Program-made: the position numbers and the translations under genes
Assembly (NCBI GenBank): GCA_025358085.1
Contig: JANYKT010000140.1
Location: 1 to 64,000, forward strand
DNA: 64,000 nt
Reading direction: 5' to 3'
Source: Deltaproteobacteria bacterium
GTDB lineage: Bacteria; Myxococcota; Myxococcia; Myxococcales; 40CM-4-68-19
Shown here: piece by piece, positions 28,553-36,948 of the stretch
Position numbering within the stretch: the first letter of the stretch is position 1
How the letters are laid out: each line of letters begins with the position of its first letter
The notes under the pieces: generated by a model
The model's database searches: none
Told to the model about the DNA's origin: nothing
What the model saw: the letters and a program-made list of their open reading frames with translations, nothing else

Positions 28553-29449
28553 TCACCTGCGCAGAGCAGGGCGCCGAAGTGGGCCCGCGACGGCGTTCAA
28601 GACTGACCTTGCCTCGCGCCTCAACGGTCGCGTGCAAGCCGCATCCTGGGCCGGTGGATAGACCGAGCGGATCTGTCGATTTCGCGTGGACAGCCCCGCA
28701 TGGTTGATTAAAGGAGCCGGCTCTGAGGACTTGTCCCGGGACAAGTTGAAACGGCGGTGCCGGCCAATTGCCGCATCGCGTTCGTAAACGGCGCGCTTGA
28801 TAGGGTCGGGAATGTGCTGCGTGGCTCGATGGCCCTCGACTTCCGGCGCGACAGGGCTTGGCGGCGGAGCTGTCCGCGTTTTGCGGCCCACGGCGAATCT
28901 TTCCTTCTTCACTTTCTGAATCAGCAAATCGAGCGCAGCCTCGAGGATGGCTGCCAGGTGCTGAGCCTGCCGCGGAGGCGGAGGCGCAGTGAGCGCGGAC
29001 GGCCTTAAGAGCTCGAGTTCCGGCAGTAGCGAGAGCTCGCTTTCCGGCGGAACACACAGAGCGACTCTCGGCGGAATCGAGAGCGCCAGCGAGGGGCGGC
29101 TGGGAATTTTCCGGATCGTCGCGGGAACTGCTGGCTTGGGGAAGAGCTTCGCGATCATCGCATCGATCTGCCGCTTCGACTTGCCAGCCGCCTGGGCTAA
29201 CAGGTCAAGATGATTTTGCCCGGTCAAATGCGGGACCAGAAGGCGCACGCCCGCGAGGTGAATCTTTCCTGAGCGTACCGCTTCGATCAGCGCAGGCAAA
29301 CGTCGCCCCGCGCGCGCCACGCCTATGCGATTATAAGTCGCGTCTTCGGAGAAACCGAGCTCCTCAACGCAATAAGCAAACATCGAAGAAAAGGATTGGG
29401 CGAGATACAGCTTGCGCTCATCGAACTCGCACTCGCGTCCCCAGAGCCG
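28553..29449 (-). pseudogene. Broken DUF222/HNH endonuclease-type gene
   Basis: The ORF 28553-29524 carries the N-terminal half typical of deltaproteobacterial DUF222/HNH proteins (FDERKLYLAQSFSSMFAYCV; GKSKRQIDAMIAKLFPKPAV). Later family phrases are present but compacted (AAILEAALDLLIQKVKKERF; IPDPIKRAVYERDA). The HNH zinc/catalytic segment that should follow YERD is replaced by unrelated residues (IGRHRRFNLSRDKSS), and the frame continues into random sequence. An 18-base perfect palindrome, ACTTGTCCCGGGACAAGT (28729-28746), sits exactly at this break. The first about 25 codons of the ORF come from a transposase relic, so no native start remains. It is almost certainly inactive. Confidence 0.75.
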
Positions 29450-29672
29450 TCCCCTTTGGACGCCGGCATCCAACGCGCGCTCCACCATCTGTAACGCACG
29501 CTCAGGCTTGGTCTTGAATACCACCTCGTCTGGAATGCAGCCTCCCTGGCGTCGCTCGGGGACATTGGCTCAGCTGTCCGGCAACTACAGTTCGAAAATC
29601 GATGGGAAGCTGCTCCATGCGCGTCGCCATTGTCAGGCTCACACCGACCTGGCAGTTGGTCACCTTGCCGGC
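29450..29672 (-). pseudogene. IS701-type transposase relic with frameshift and stop
   Basis: On the minus strand the pieces GKVTNCQVGVSLTMATRMEQ and LPIDFR are in one frame. After a one-base shift, LPDS-stop-ANVPERRQ and IPDEVVFKTKPERALQMVER ALDAGVQRG follow in another. Together they match the central region of IS701-family DDE transposases (GKVxNCQVxVSL...LPIDFxLYLPDSWANDPERR...IPDxVxFKTKPELAL). The tryptophan of the DSWAN motif is now TGA. Both ends are missing. The fragment is fused in frame to the HNH relic, which is why the ORF finder joined them. Confidence 0.75.
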
Positions 29673-29865
29673 TGACACACGCGATCGCATTTACTCGGAT
29701 CGGGAGGCCACCGAGTCTGGCGGTAGTGTTCGGCAGGGCCCGCGGGGGTAGCGCGAGAGATCCGAGAAGGCAAAGTTTCAAACGGACCCACCACCTCCAT
29801 TCGCAAGGTGCCTTGATTCAGTTAGCCACGGCGAGTGCGCAGGGTGTCCGAAGCCGCCCACTTTT

Positions 29866-29903
29866 GCCGAACCGGTTGGCACGGCGACTTGCGTATGGTG
29901 TCC
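29866..29903 (+). repeat. Second copy of the GCGTATGGTGTCCC repeat end
   Basis: CGGTTGGCACGGCGACTTGC followed by GTATGGTGTCCCC matches the right end of the element at 17004-17107 almost base for base. A GGTGTCC lies 35 bases to the left (29844), so this may be a shorter or degraded copy. It ends about 25 bases before the TonB receptor start, mirroring its placement before the amidase gene. Confidence 0.6.
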
Positions 29904-29925
29904 CCTGTCACTATCAGCAGCGGCC

Positions 29926-32514
29926 GTGCTCTCCCTTCTTCTGGCTCTGGTCCTTGCGCAGGCGGTCCCTGATCCGGTGGCCGAACCGGCCGACGCGCCG
30001 AAAGTCGCCGCGCCGGCAAAGACTTTCACGCCGCCCAGAATCGCGGGAGAGCCGGTCATCGCCGACTTTCCGCCAGGGGCGCAGGGAGCGGCGCGGGTGC
30101 TCCTTGAAATAGATCTTGATCAAGCGGGCGCCGTTGCGGTGGCGCGCGTGATCTCCGCGCCGCAGTCCGGCTTCGACGAGTCGGCACTGGCCGCCGCCAG
30201 GCGATTGAAGTTCGACCCGGCGCGGCTGGGCGGCACGCCGGTGGCGGTCCGGCTGCAATACGCTTTCAACTTCGCCGCGCCAAAAAAGCCCTTGGCCACC
30301 GAACTGCCAGTCAACTTCGCTGGCCTGGTGCGCGAGCGCGGGACGCGGCGGAAGCTGGCTGGTGTCGAGGTCGCCATCGGCTCTCTAATCGCTACCACCG
30401 ACGCGCAAGGCCGCTTCGCCATGCGCGGCGCGCCCGAAGGACCGGTGGCTGTCTCGGTCTCGAGTCCTGGCCACCGCGCTTTCACCGCGCGCGAGCGCAT
30501 CGGTCAGGGCGAGCGGCTGGAGGTCGCATATCGAATCGAGCCCGAATACGCGTCGCCGTTCGAAGCCACGGTGCAAGGCGAGCGCGAGCGGCAGGAGATC
30601 TCCAAGACGACCATTACCGCGGAGGAAATCGCCAAGATCCCCGGCTCCCAGGGCGACGCATTGAAGGTCATTGAAGACTTGCCGGGAGTGGCGCGCACCA
30701 GCCCCATCGGCGGCGGCCAGCTGGTCATTCGCGGCTCGAAGCCCGGCGACTCCTTCGTCTATCTCGACGGCGAGCCGATTCCGCTGCTCTATCATTTCGG
30801 CGCCATCTCCAGCACGGTCAATCCCGATCTGTTGGATGCTATCGAGTTCATTCCCGGCAACTTCAGCGCTGCTTATGGCGATATCACCGGCGGTTTGGTG
30901 GAGGTAAAGACGCGCAAGCTGCGCGAGGAACCTCACGGCTATGCCAACTTGAACCTGCTGGAGGCCAGCGCGCTGGTCGAAGGGCAAGTCGCGCCGGGGC
31001 TCACCCTCGCCGTGGCCGGGCGGCGCAGCTATATCGACGTCATCCTGCGCGCGGTGGCCCCGTCCAATGCTGACTTCGGGCTGACCGTCGCGCCCCGGTA
31101 TTACGACGCGCAGCTTCGCATCGATTGGCGGCCGCCCGCGAGCCCGCACCAGTTTTCCTTTCTGGCGCTCACCTCGGACGACGCGCTGGGCCTGGTGCTC
31201 AAGCGACCCACCGATCAGGACCCGAACCTCTCCGGCAGCATCGACGCCGAGACGGGCTTTCAGCAGCTCCGCGCCAGGCATATCTATCGGCACGGAGCGT
31301 TCTCGATTGAGACGGTTGCGATGTTCGAGAAGCTCTTGCTGCAGTTCGTGATCGGACCCTCGAACTTTTTCCTCAACGGGCACAATCTCTTCTTGCGCAG
31401 CACAGCCAGCGCCGAGGTCTCGGACGCGCTCGCTTTCTCCGGTGGAATCGACGCCGCCAACCGGCGCGTGGCGGTCGGCGCGACCTTCCGCCAGTCATTC
31501 CTTTTTCGCGAAGGCGACTTCAACTCGCAGGGTCCGCGTCCCGACGACGCCACCATCACCGTACCGCCCACGTTCTTCAACCGGCTCAGCCCTGGCGCCT
31601 GGGCCGAGGCGCGCATTCATCTACTCCCGAACCTGGTCATTACACCCGGTATTCGAATCGATACCTATACCTATGGTCCGAAAGACAGGAACACCACGCT
31701 GACCGTGACGCCGCGTGCGTCGGCGCGCTGGGAGGTCACGCCCGAGGTCGCTTTCAAGGGCGGGCTTGGCCTCTATTCGGAAGGCGCGCGCAACGGCGAC
31801 GCGGCCAGGCCGTTCGGCAACCCGGGGGTGCTCCCCGAGCGCGCGTGGCAGGCCACGCTGGGCACCGAATTGCGGCCGCTTCCAGGGGTGCTGATCACAG
31901 CCGAAACCTTCTACAAGGGATTGTCCGATCTCATCGTCCGCACCGACGCGACCGAGACTATCGACGGGCAGACGCTGCCCGTGGTCCTCGACAACGCGGG
32001 CAACGGACGCGTGTTCGGTGTCGAGGTCCTGATTCGCAAGGAGCTGACCTCGCGCTTCTTCGGCTGGCTCGCCTATACCTTCAGCCGCAGCGATCGCATC
32101 GACCGGCCCGGCCAGCCGCGCCGCCTCTTCGACTTCGACCAGACGCACAATCTGACCGCGATTGCCTCTTACAAGCTCGGCGGCGGCTGGCAGCTGGGAG
32201 CGCGTTATCGAATCATCACCGGCAATCCGGATACACCCGTGATTGGCTCCCGCTATCTCGCCACCTTCGATGCGTACCTGCCGATCTACGGGGCCGCAAA
32301 CTCAATGCGGCTTCCGACCTTTCACCAGCTCGACGTGCGGCTCGACAAGACCTGGACCTTCGACTCCTGGTTGCTGGACGCGTATCTGGACGTGCTCAAT
32401 GCCTACAACCACCGGGGTGTCGAAGGCTCGGTCTATAGCTATGATTTTACCGGCCATGCCTATTTCCGCGGCCTGCCGATCATACCCACGCTGGGACTGA
32501 AAGGATCATTCTGA
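29926..32514 (+). CDS. TonB-dependent outer-membrane receptor with N-terminal TonB-like domain
   Basis: 862 residues from GTG 29926. Signal peptide (MLSLLLALVLAQA) is followed at about 49-115 by a domain like the C-terminal domain of TonB (ARVLLEIDLDQAGAVAVARV; SALAAARRLKFDPARLGGTP). A carboxypeptidase-regulatory-like beta domain follows at about 125-205 (VNFAGLVRERGTRRKLAGVE). Then come the plug (TAEEIAKIPGSQGDALKVIE; SFVYLDGEPIPLLYHFGAIS) and a 22-strand-type barrel ending in aromatic GLKGSF. Predicted to import an unknown ligand across the outer membrane. It is translationally coupled (TGATG) to a lipoprotein gene, probably a surface partner. The 5' region carries a repeat-element end. Confidence 0.9.
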   Translation: MLSLLLALVLAQAVPDPVAEPADAPKVAAPAKTFTPPRIAGEPVIADFPPGAQGAARVLLEIDLDQAGAVAVARVISAPQSGFDESALAAARRLKFDPARLGGTPVAVRLQYAFNFAAPKKPLATELPVNFAGLVRERGTRRKLAGVEVAIGSLIATTDAQGRFAMRGAPEGPVAVSVSSPGHRAFTARERIGQGERLEVAYRIEPEYASPFEATVQGERERQEISKTTITAEEIAKIPGSQGDALKVIEDLPGVARTSPIGGGQLVIRGSKPGDSFVYLDGEPIPLLYHFGAISSTVNPDLLDAIEFIPGNFSAAYGDITGGLVEVKTRKLREEPHGYANLNLLEASALVEGQVAPGLTLAVAGRRSYIDVILRAVAPSNADFGLTVAPRYYDAQLRIDWRPPASPHQFSFLALTSDDALGLVLKRPTDQDPNLSGSIDAETGFQQLRARHIYRHGAFSIETVAMFEKLLLQFVIGPSNFFLNGHNLFLRSTASAEVSDALAFSGGIDAANRRVAVGATFRQSFLFREGDFNSQGPRPDDATITVPPTFFNRLSPGAWAEARIHLLPNLVITPGIRIDTYTYGPKDRNTTLTVTPRASARWEVTPEVAFKGGLGLYSEGARNGDAARPFGNPGVLPERAWQATLGTELRPLPGVLITAETFYKGLSDLIVRTDATETIDGQTLPVVLDNAGNGRVFGVEVLIRKELTSRFFGWLAYTFSRSDRIDRPGQPRRLFDFDQTHNLTAIASYKLGGGWQLGARYRIITGNPDTPVIGSRYLATFDAYLPIYGAANSMRLPTFHQLDVRLDKTWTFDSWLLDAYLDVLNAYNHRGVEGSVYSYDFTGHAYFRGLPIIPTLGLKGSF

Positions 32515-33407
32515 TGCGTGCGTTCATGCTTGCTGCCGCGGGACTCCTGCTGGCCGGCTGCCCCGACGGCCTCGAGCGGCAGTCGCACGTCAGCAAATTG
32601 CGCGTACTCGCGGTGCGGGCCGAGCCTTCCGAGCTTTTGCTCCAGCCCAACGCCGGCCTGCCGCGCACGGTCTTCACCGCGCTCGCGGTCGAGCCTTCGG
32701 GCGCACCCATCACCATCCGGTATGCCCTGTGTGAAACCTTGAGCGGCGTCCCCTCCGCGCAGCTCGCTTGTCCGGGTGACGCCGGAATCGATCTCGACTC
32801 CGACGCTGGCTCGCTCTCGGCCACGCTGGATCTCGCCGACCCGCGCGTCCTCGCCTTTGCCCTTGCAAATGGCGGCATTGTCCCGGCCGACGCTGGTGGC
32901 TTGCTCGCCAAAGGCATTCCATTGCTGGTGGGCTTCACGGCGAACGCGCCCGCCTTCGGCAATGCCGACGGAGGCCCGCCCGCGCAGCAAGGCTCGTTGC
33001 AAGTCCTGAACGGTTTCACCACTGTCACCGTGCGCACCGGCGCGCCGGCCGACACCAATCCGACGCTGCTCGGATTGCAAATCGCGGAAGAGCTGGACGG
33101 CGGCGTCCTTTTGCCCGCCATCGAGGCGCGGCCGGAACTGCAGCTGCGGCCCGGCACAACCGTGCACCTCATTCCGGTGCCGGGGCCCAAGGATGATCCG
33201 TCGAAGCGTTACGGCTTCAGCTTTTTCACTACCGACGGAAGCACGAGCTCTTTGCGTTCGACGGACACCACCTCAACGGGCCAGCCAGCGGATATCTGGA
33301 TTGAGTGGACGACGCCGCTCTTGCCGCAGACCGTGCGGATCTGGGTGGTCGTGCGCGACGGACGTGGCGGCACCGGCTGGATCGAGCGCTCGGTTGCAGT
33401 GCGCTGA
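32514..33407 (+). CDS. Predicted lipoprotein linked to the TonB receptor
   Basis: 297 residues with a lipoprotein signal (MRAFMLAAAGLLLAGC, lipidated Cys16). The rest is beta-rich (KLRVLAVRAEPSELLLQPNA; IWIEWTTPLLPQTVRIWVVV) and includes Asp-Ala-Gly turns. Its ATG overlaps the receptor's TGA stop by one base, so the pair is translated together. No family recognised. By analogy with receptor-lipoprotein pairs it may help ligand capture, which is inference. Confidence 0.72.
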   Translation: MRAFMLAAAGLLLAGCPDGLERQSHVSKLRVLAVRAEPSELLLQPNAGLPRTVFTALAVEPSGAPITIRYALCETLSGVPSAQLACPGDAGIDLDSDAGSLSATLDLADPRVLAFALANGGIVPADAGGLLAKGIPLLVGFTANAPAFGNADGGPPAQQGSLQVLNGFTTVTVRTGAPADTNPTLLGLQIAEELDGGVLLPAIEARPELQLRPGTTVHLIPVPGPKDDPSKRYGFSFFTTDGSTSSLRSTDTTSTGQPADIWIEWTTPLLPQTVRIWVVVRDGRGGTGWIERSVAVR

Positions 33408-33509
33408 TTTTCTTCGACGCAGCGCCCACAGTACGAAGCAGTAACGCGACAAGCCACTCCCCCTGCGTTGAGCAGTGGATAGTTTATATCCACGAAGGAG
33501 GGAACCAAC

Positions 33510-34781
33510 TTGAGCGACAACGCATCCTCGAAGCCACAAGCGCGCGTCCTCTGCATTTTGCCCAGCGTGCCTCTCCCCGCCGATACAGGCGGCAATCTCC
33601 GCACGCTGTCACTCGTGCGGGCGCTCGATGACGCCTTCGAAACCAGCACTTTGACCTGGGCGCGTGATGGGCAGGAATCGGAGCGTTTCCGCGCCCGGAT
33701 GCGCGGGGACGTCACCATCCTGAACAAGCCGCACAAGGTCGATGCAACCATTGCGATGGCCATCAGCGCACTGACCGGCCGCCCGCTCGGCTACTCGAGG
33801 TACGGCCTGTTTCCCAAGCGCATTCTAGCCCTGCTGTCCAGCCGTCAATTCGATGCCATTCACTTCGATCACCCGCATACCGCGCTCTCCTGGCCGCTCT
33901 TGCGTCGCTTGCAGCCCAACGCCAGGCTGGTGCTCGACGCGCACAACATCGAGGCTGAAATCCTCGAGCGGCTGATACCGCTCAAGCCAAAGTGGAAGCG
34001 GCCGCTCTTCAGATTCCAGGCCCGGCGCATCCGCGCGCTCGAGCGTGGGCTGGCCAAGGCAATGGATCTGGTATTGACCTGCTCCGATCGCGACGCCGAC
34101 GCCTTTCGCAGGCTCGGGGCGAAGAGCGTCCGCGTGGTCCCCAACGGCGTTCCGCCGCTCGCGCCGATGTCGGGGGGCGTCCGCCGCGACGTGCTCTTTG
34201 TCGGTTCAATGGACTGGCAGCCCAACACCGATGCAGCCATCGCGCTGGCGCGTGACATCTGGCCGCTGGTGCGAGGCAGGCTCGGCGACGCCCGGCTCGT
34301 GCTGGTTGGTCGCAATCCGCCTGAGCAGGTGAGGGCGCTCGCAGCAGATGACATCATCGTCGCGGGCGGCGTGCCTTCGGTGCAGCCCTATCTGGAGACG
34401 GCGCGCGTCACCGCGATTCCACTGCGAGCGGGTTCGGGGACGCGCATCAAGATCCTCGAGGCGTGGGCCGCGAGCGTCCCGGTGATTGCCTCGCGCATTG
34501 CCGCCGAAGGACTGCCCTACGGCGACGGACGAGATCTGCTTTTGGCCGGAAGCCCCGGGGAGTTCGCGCAAAAGCTCGAGACCGTCTTTGCTGATCCAGA
34601 CCTTTCGTCGCGGCTGGCCGAGGGTGGCCGCGAGTCCGCCGAGCCGTTCGGGCAGTCAAAGATCGCCGAGAAAGCGGTGGCCGCCTATTGCGAAGAGCTG
34701 GGCATCGACGGCGACTGGACCAATGACAGCGCGCGCCGGTACAGGACCGCGTACGACGCTGCCATCGCTTCGACCGCGTAA
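33510..34781 (+). CDS. Family 4 glycosyltransferase
   Basis: 423 residues from TTG 33510, supported by an excellent ribosome site (GGAGGG, 8 bases upstream). GT-B fold: N-terminal nucleotide-like domain (CILPSVPLPADTGGNLRTLS; ARLVLDAHNIEAEILERL) and C-terminal donor-binding domain (DVLFVGSMDWQPNTDAAIAL; VTAIPLRAGSGTRIKILEAW). RAGSGTRIKILEAW AASVPVIAS is the E-x7-E-like region of GT4 enzymes. It resembles sugar transferases of polysaccharide loci such as those using GDP/UDP sugars. The last 97 bases overlap the convergent glycosyltransferase gene. The acceptor is unknown. Confidence 0.88.
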   Translation: MSDNASSKPQARVLCILPSVPLPADTGGNLRTLSLVRALDDAFETSTLTWARDGQESERFRARMRGDVTILNKPHKVDATIAMAISALTGRPLGYSRYGLFPKRILALLSSRQFDAIHFDHPHTALSWPLLRRLQPNARLVLDAHNIEAEILERLIPLKPKWKRPLFRFQARRIRALERGLAKAMDLVLTCSDRDADAFRRLGAKSVRVVPNGVPPLAPMSGGVRRDVLFVGSMDWQPNTDAAIALARDIWPLVRGRLGDARLVLVGRNPPEQVRALAADDIIVAGGVPSVQPYLETARVTAIPLRAGSGTRIKILEAWAASVPVIASRIAAEGLPYGDGRDLLLAGSPGEFAQKLETVFADPDLSSRLAEGGRESAEPFGQSKIAEKAVAAYCEELGIDGDWTNDSARRYRTAYDAAIASTA

Positions 34782-35815
34782 TCGCGGGAGCGCAGCAGGG
34801 CTCTCTCATTGATTGAGCGGCGCAGTGCGGGATCGCGCAGCCGCTCAATCGCGTCGGCCAGCGCGCTCGCATTTCCAGGCGGGACCAGCAGGCCCGCCCC
34901 CTCGCGCAGCACGCTCGGCAGTTCGCCGACGGCGGTCGCGACCAGCGGGCGTTCCAGCATGGCGGCCTCCAGCGCCACCAGCGGGAGGCCCTCGGTCAGC
35001 GACGGAATCACCACGGCATCCGCGGCGGCGAAGGCGAGGCGCGGGTCGGCCAGATAACCGAGCCAGCGCACGCGCAGGCCGGCCGCGCTCTTTTCCAGCG
35101 TCTGGCGCAGCGGACCATCCCCTGCCACCAGCAACAGTGGCGCGCGCTCTTTGAGCTTGCGCAAGGCTTCCAGCAAGAAACCGATGCCCTTCTCTTCAGA
35201 GAGCCGTCCAATCACCGCGATGACGAACTCTTCATTGGATGCAGAATCGAGATTCAACTCCAGCGGTGCGCGTGCGACGGCGCGCTCCTCCGCGGAGATC
35301 GGCCGCGCGGGGCTGAGCCCATTGGGGATGAACGAAACCGGCGCGGTCCACACCCAGCGCGAAAGCGTGTCTTCGAGGCTGCGGCTTACGACCGCGACCG
35401 CGCGGGTCAAGTTGCCGAGCAGCCTCGCGAACAGTTCATAGAAGCGGACGGCAGGCGTGCTGCGCGTCTCGCCGTGATAGGTCGCGACCACGGGGACGCG
35501 GGCAATCAATCCCGCAATCAAGGCGACCAGCAGAGTCTTGAAATCGTGCGCGTGCAAGAGCCGTACCTCGCGCTCGCGGACGACCTTGGCCACGGCACGC
35601 GCGCAATCGATATCGAAACGGCTCGTGGTATCGAATCGAATGCCCAGAACGCCCGCACGGCTGGCGGCTTCGACGAGCTCGCAAGGCTCGCCGGGGGGAG
35701 AGACGCCACCGATCAGGGCACGGAAAGGCTGACCCGTGGCGGCGGCGAGTGCCAGCACCGCGCGGTCGGCGCCATAGAGCCGCTTGCCCTGCCTTAAATG
35801 GAGGACGCCAATCAC
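34685..35815 (-). CDS. Family 4 glycosyltransferase
   Basis: 376 residues. GT-B enzyme with LHLRQGKRLYGADRAVLALA at the N-terminus (GGAE-type pocket), RVPVVATYHGETR, VVSRSLEDTLSRWVW, VSFIPNGLSPARP and donor-binding AVIGRLSEEKGIGFLLEALR, GDGPLRQTLEKSAAG, SLTEGLPLVALEAAMLERPL (the E-x7-E motif). It overlaps the upstream glycosyltransferase gene by 4 bases (ATGA) and the convergent one at its 3' end. Together they suggest surface polysaccharide or glycolipid assembly. Confidence 0.9.
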   Translation of the reverse strand: MIGVLHLRQGKRLYGADRAVLALAAATGQPFRALIGGVSPPGEPCELVEAASRAGVLGIRFDTTSRFDIDCARAVAKVVREREVRLLHAHDFKTLLVALIAGLIARVPVVATYHGETRSTPAVRFYELFARLLGNLTRAVAVVSRSLEDTLSRWVWTAPVSFIPNGLSPARPISAEERAVARAPLELNLDSASNEEFVIAVIGRLSEEKGIGFLLEALRKLKERAPLLLVAGDGPLRQTLEKSAAGLRVRWLGYLADPRLAFAAADAVVIPSLTEGLPLVALEAAMLERPLVATAVGELPSVLREGAGLLVPPGNASALADAIERLRDPALRRSINERALLRSRDYAVEAMAASYAVLYRRALSLVQSPSMPSSSQ

Positions 35816-36891
35816 GACAGGTCGCGGTACAGCGCTGCGTAGGCGTCGACCATCGGTTCGATGGAATGCTTTTGTGCGCGCTGCTGCGCCGCCAGGCCCA
35901 GTCGAGAGCGCAAGTCTGCGTCGCGCACCAGCCGGTCGAGCGCACGGCCGAGAGCGTCGCGGTCGCCCAGCGTCACCAGCAGCGCCGACTCGCCGTCTGC
36001 GTGGATCTCCTCGATCGCCGAGAGCCGGTGCGCGACCGTGGGCAGGCCCGCCGCCATGGCCTCCAGCATCGAGAGCGATCGGCCCTCGCTGAGCGAAGTC
36101 TGCGCGTAGATGTCGAAGGCGGGAAGCAGGCGAGATCCATTGATGACGACGCCGGCAAAATGGACATTGACTTGGCCATGGGCCTTCGCGCGCAGTTCGG
36201 CCTCCATTGAACCGTTGCCAATCAGATAGAGGTGCACGTTGGCGCGATCCCTGAACCGGTCGAGAAAGGCATCAATCAAACGGTCTGGTCCCTTGATTTC
36301 CCGCAGGCCGCCCAGATATCCGATCGCAAGGGTACCTTCGGGAATCTGCAGCTCCTTGCGCGCCTGCCCGCGGGCGCCGCTCGCAGGCGCGTCGAGCGGG
36401 ACGCCATTCGCAATCACCGGCACCCGCGACGACGATGGCGCCCAGGCGCGGATGTCGTCGCGAACCTGCTCGCCGCAGGCGACCAGCGCCTCCGAGAAGC
36501 GGGCCGCGAGATTGGCCGCCTGCCGCTTGCGGCCCTGCGGGGTGCGCTGCTCGTGGAAGGTCGCGAGGACTTTGGTCGAGGGGCTGGTGGCGCGCACCGC
36601 CGCGGCATTGAGAAAGGGACCGAGGTCGTGCGCGTGCAGGACGGTGGCGCCCGAGCGCTGCAAGGCCCCGCGCACGCCGAGGATGGCCTTGAGCGAGAGC
36701 CCGTCGCTGGTGATGTGTTCGAGCGGAACGTCCTGCGAACGCGCCAGGTCGCGCATGGGCCCGTCCGGACCCAGCGCGATGAGCGTGGGCTCGATGCCGC
36801 GCTTGCGGCCGCGCACCGAGAGCTGGACGACCAGCTGCTCCAGCCCGCCGAGATCGAGGCCGTACATCAAGTGCGCAACCCTGAGTTCCAT
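35812..36891 (-). CDS. Family 4 glycosyltransferase
   Basis: 359 residues. VAHLMYGLDLGGLEQLVVQL at the N-terminus, TVLHAHDLGPFLNAAAVRAT, VACGEQVRDDIRAWAP, VPVIANGVPLDAP, and donor domain AIGYLGGLREIKGPDRLIDA, YLIGNGSMEAELRAKAHGQV, QTSLSEGRSLSMLEAMAAGL. The catalytic-region motif reads EGRSLSMLEA rather than the common EGxPxxxLEA, still within the family. Coupled to the next glycosyltransferase gene. Probably part of the same polysaccharide pathway. Confidence 0.9.
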   Translation of the reverse strand: MELRVAHLMYGLDLGGLEQLVVQLSVRGRKRGIEPTLIALGPDGPMRDLARSQDVPLEHITSDGLSLKAILGVRGALQRSGATVLHAHDLGPFLNAAAVRATSPSTKVLATFHEQRTPQGRKRQAANLAARFSEALVACGEQVRDDIRAWAPSSSRVPVIANGVPLDAPASGARGQARKELQIPEGTLAIGYLGGLREIKGPDRLIDAFLDRFRDRANVHLYLIGNGSMEAELRAKAHGQVNVHFAGVVINGSRLLPAFDIYAQTSLSEGRSLSMLEAMAAGLPTVAHRLSAIEEIHADGESALLVTLGDRDALGRALDRLVRDADLRSRLGLAAQQRAQKHSIEPMVDAYAALYRDLS

Positions 36892-36948
36892 CCTGAACGC
36901 CTCCCGCCGGGAAGCTAGCCAGCAGGCAGGCCAGGGGCAACTCTCTTC

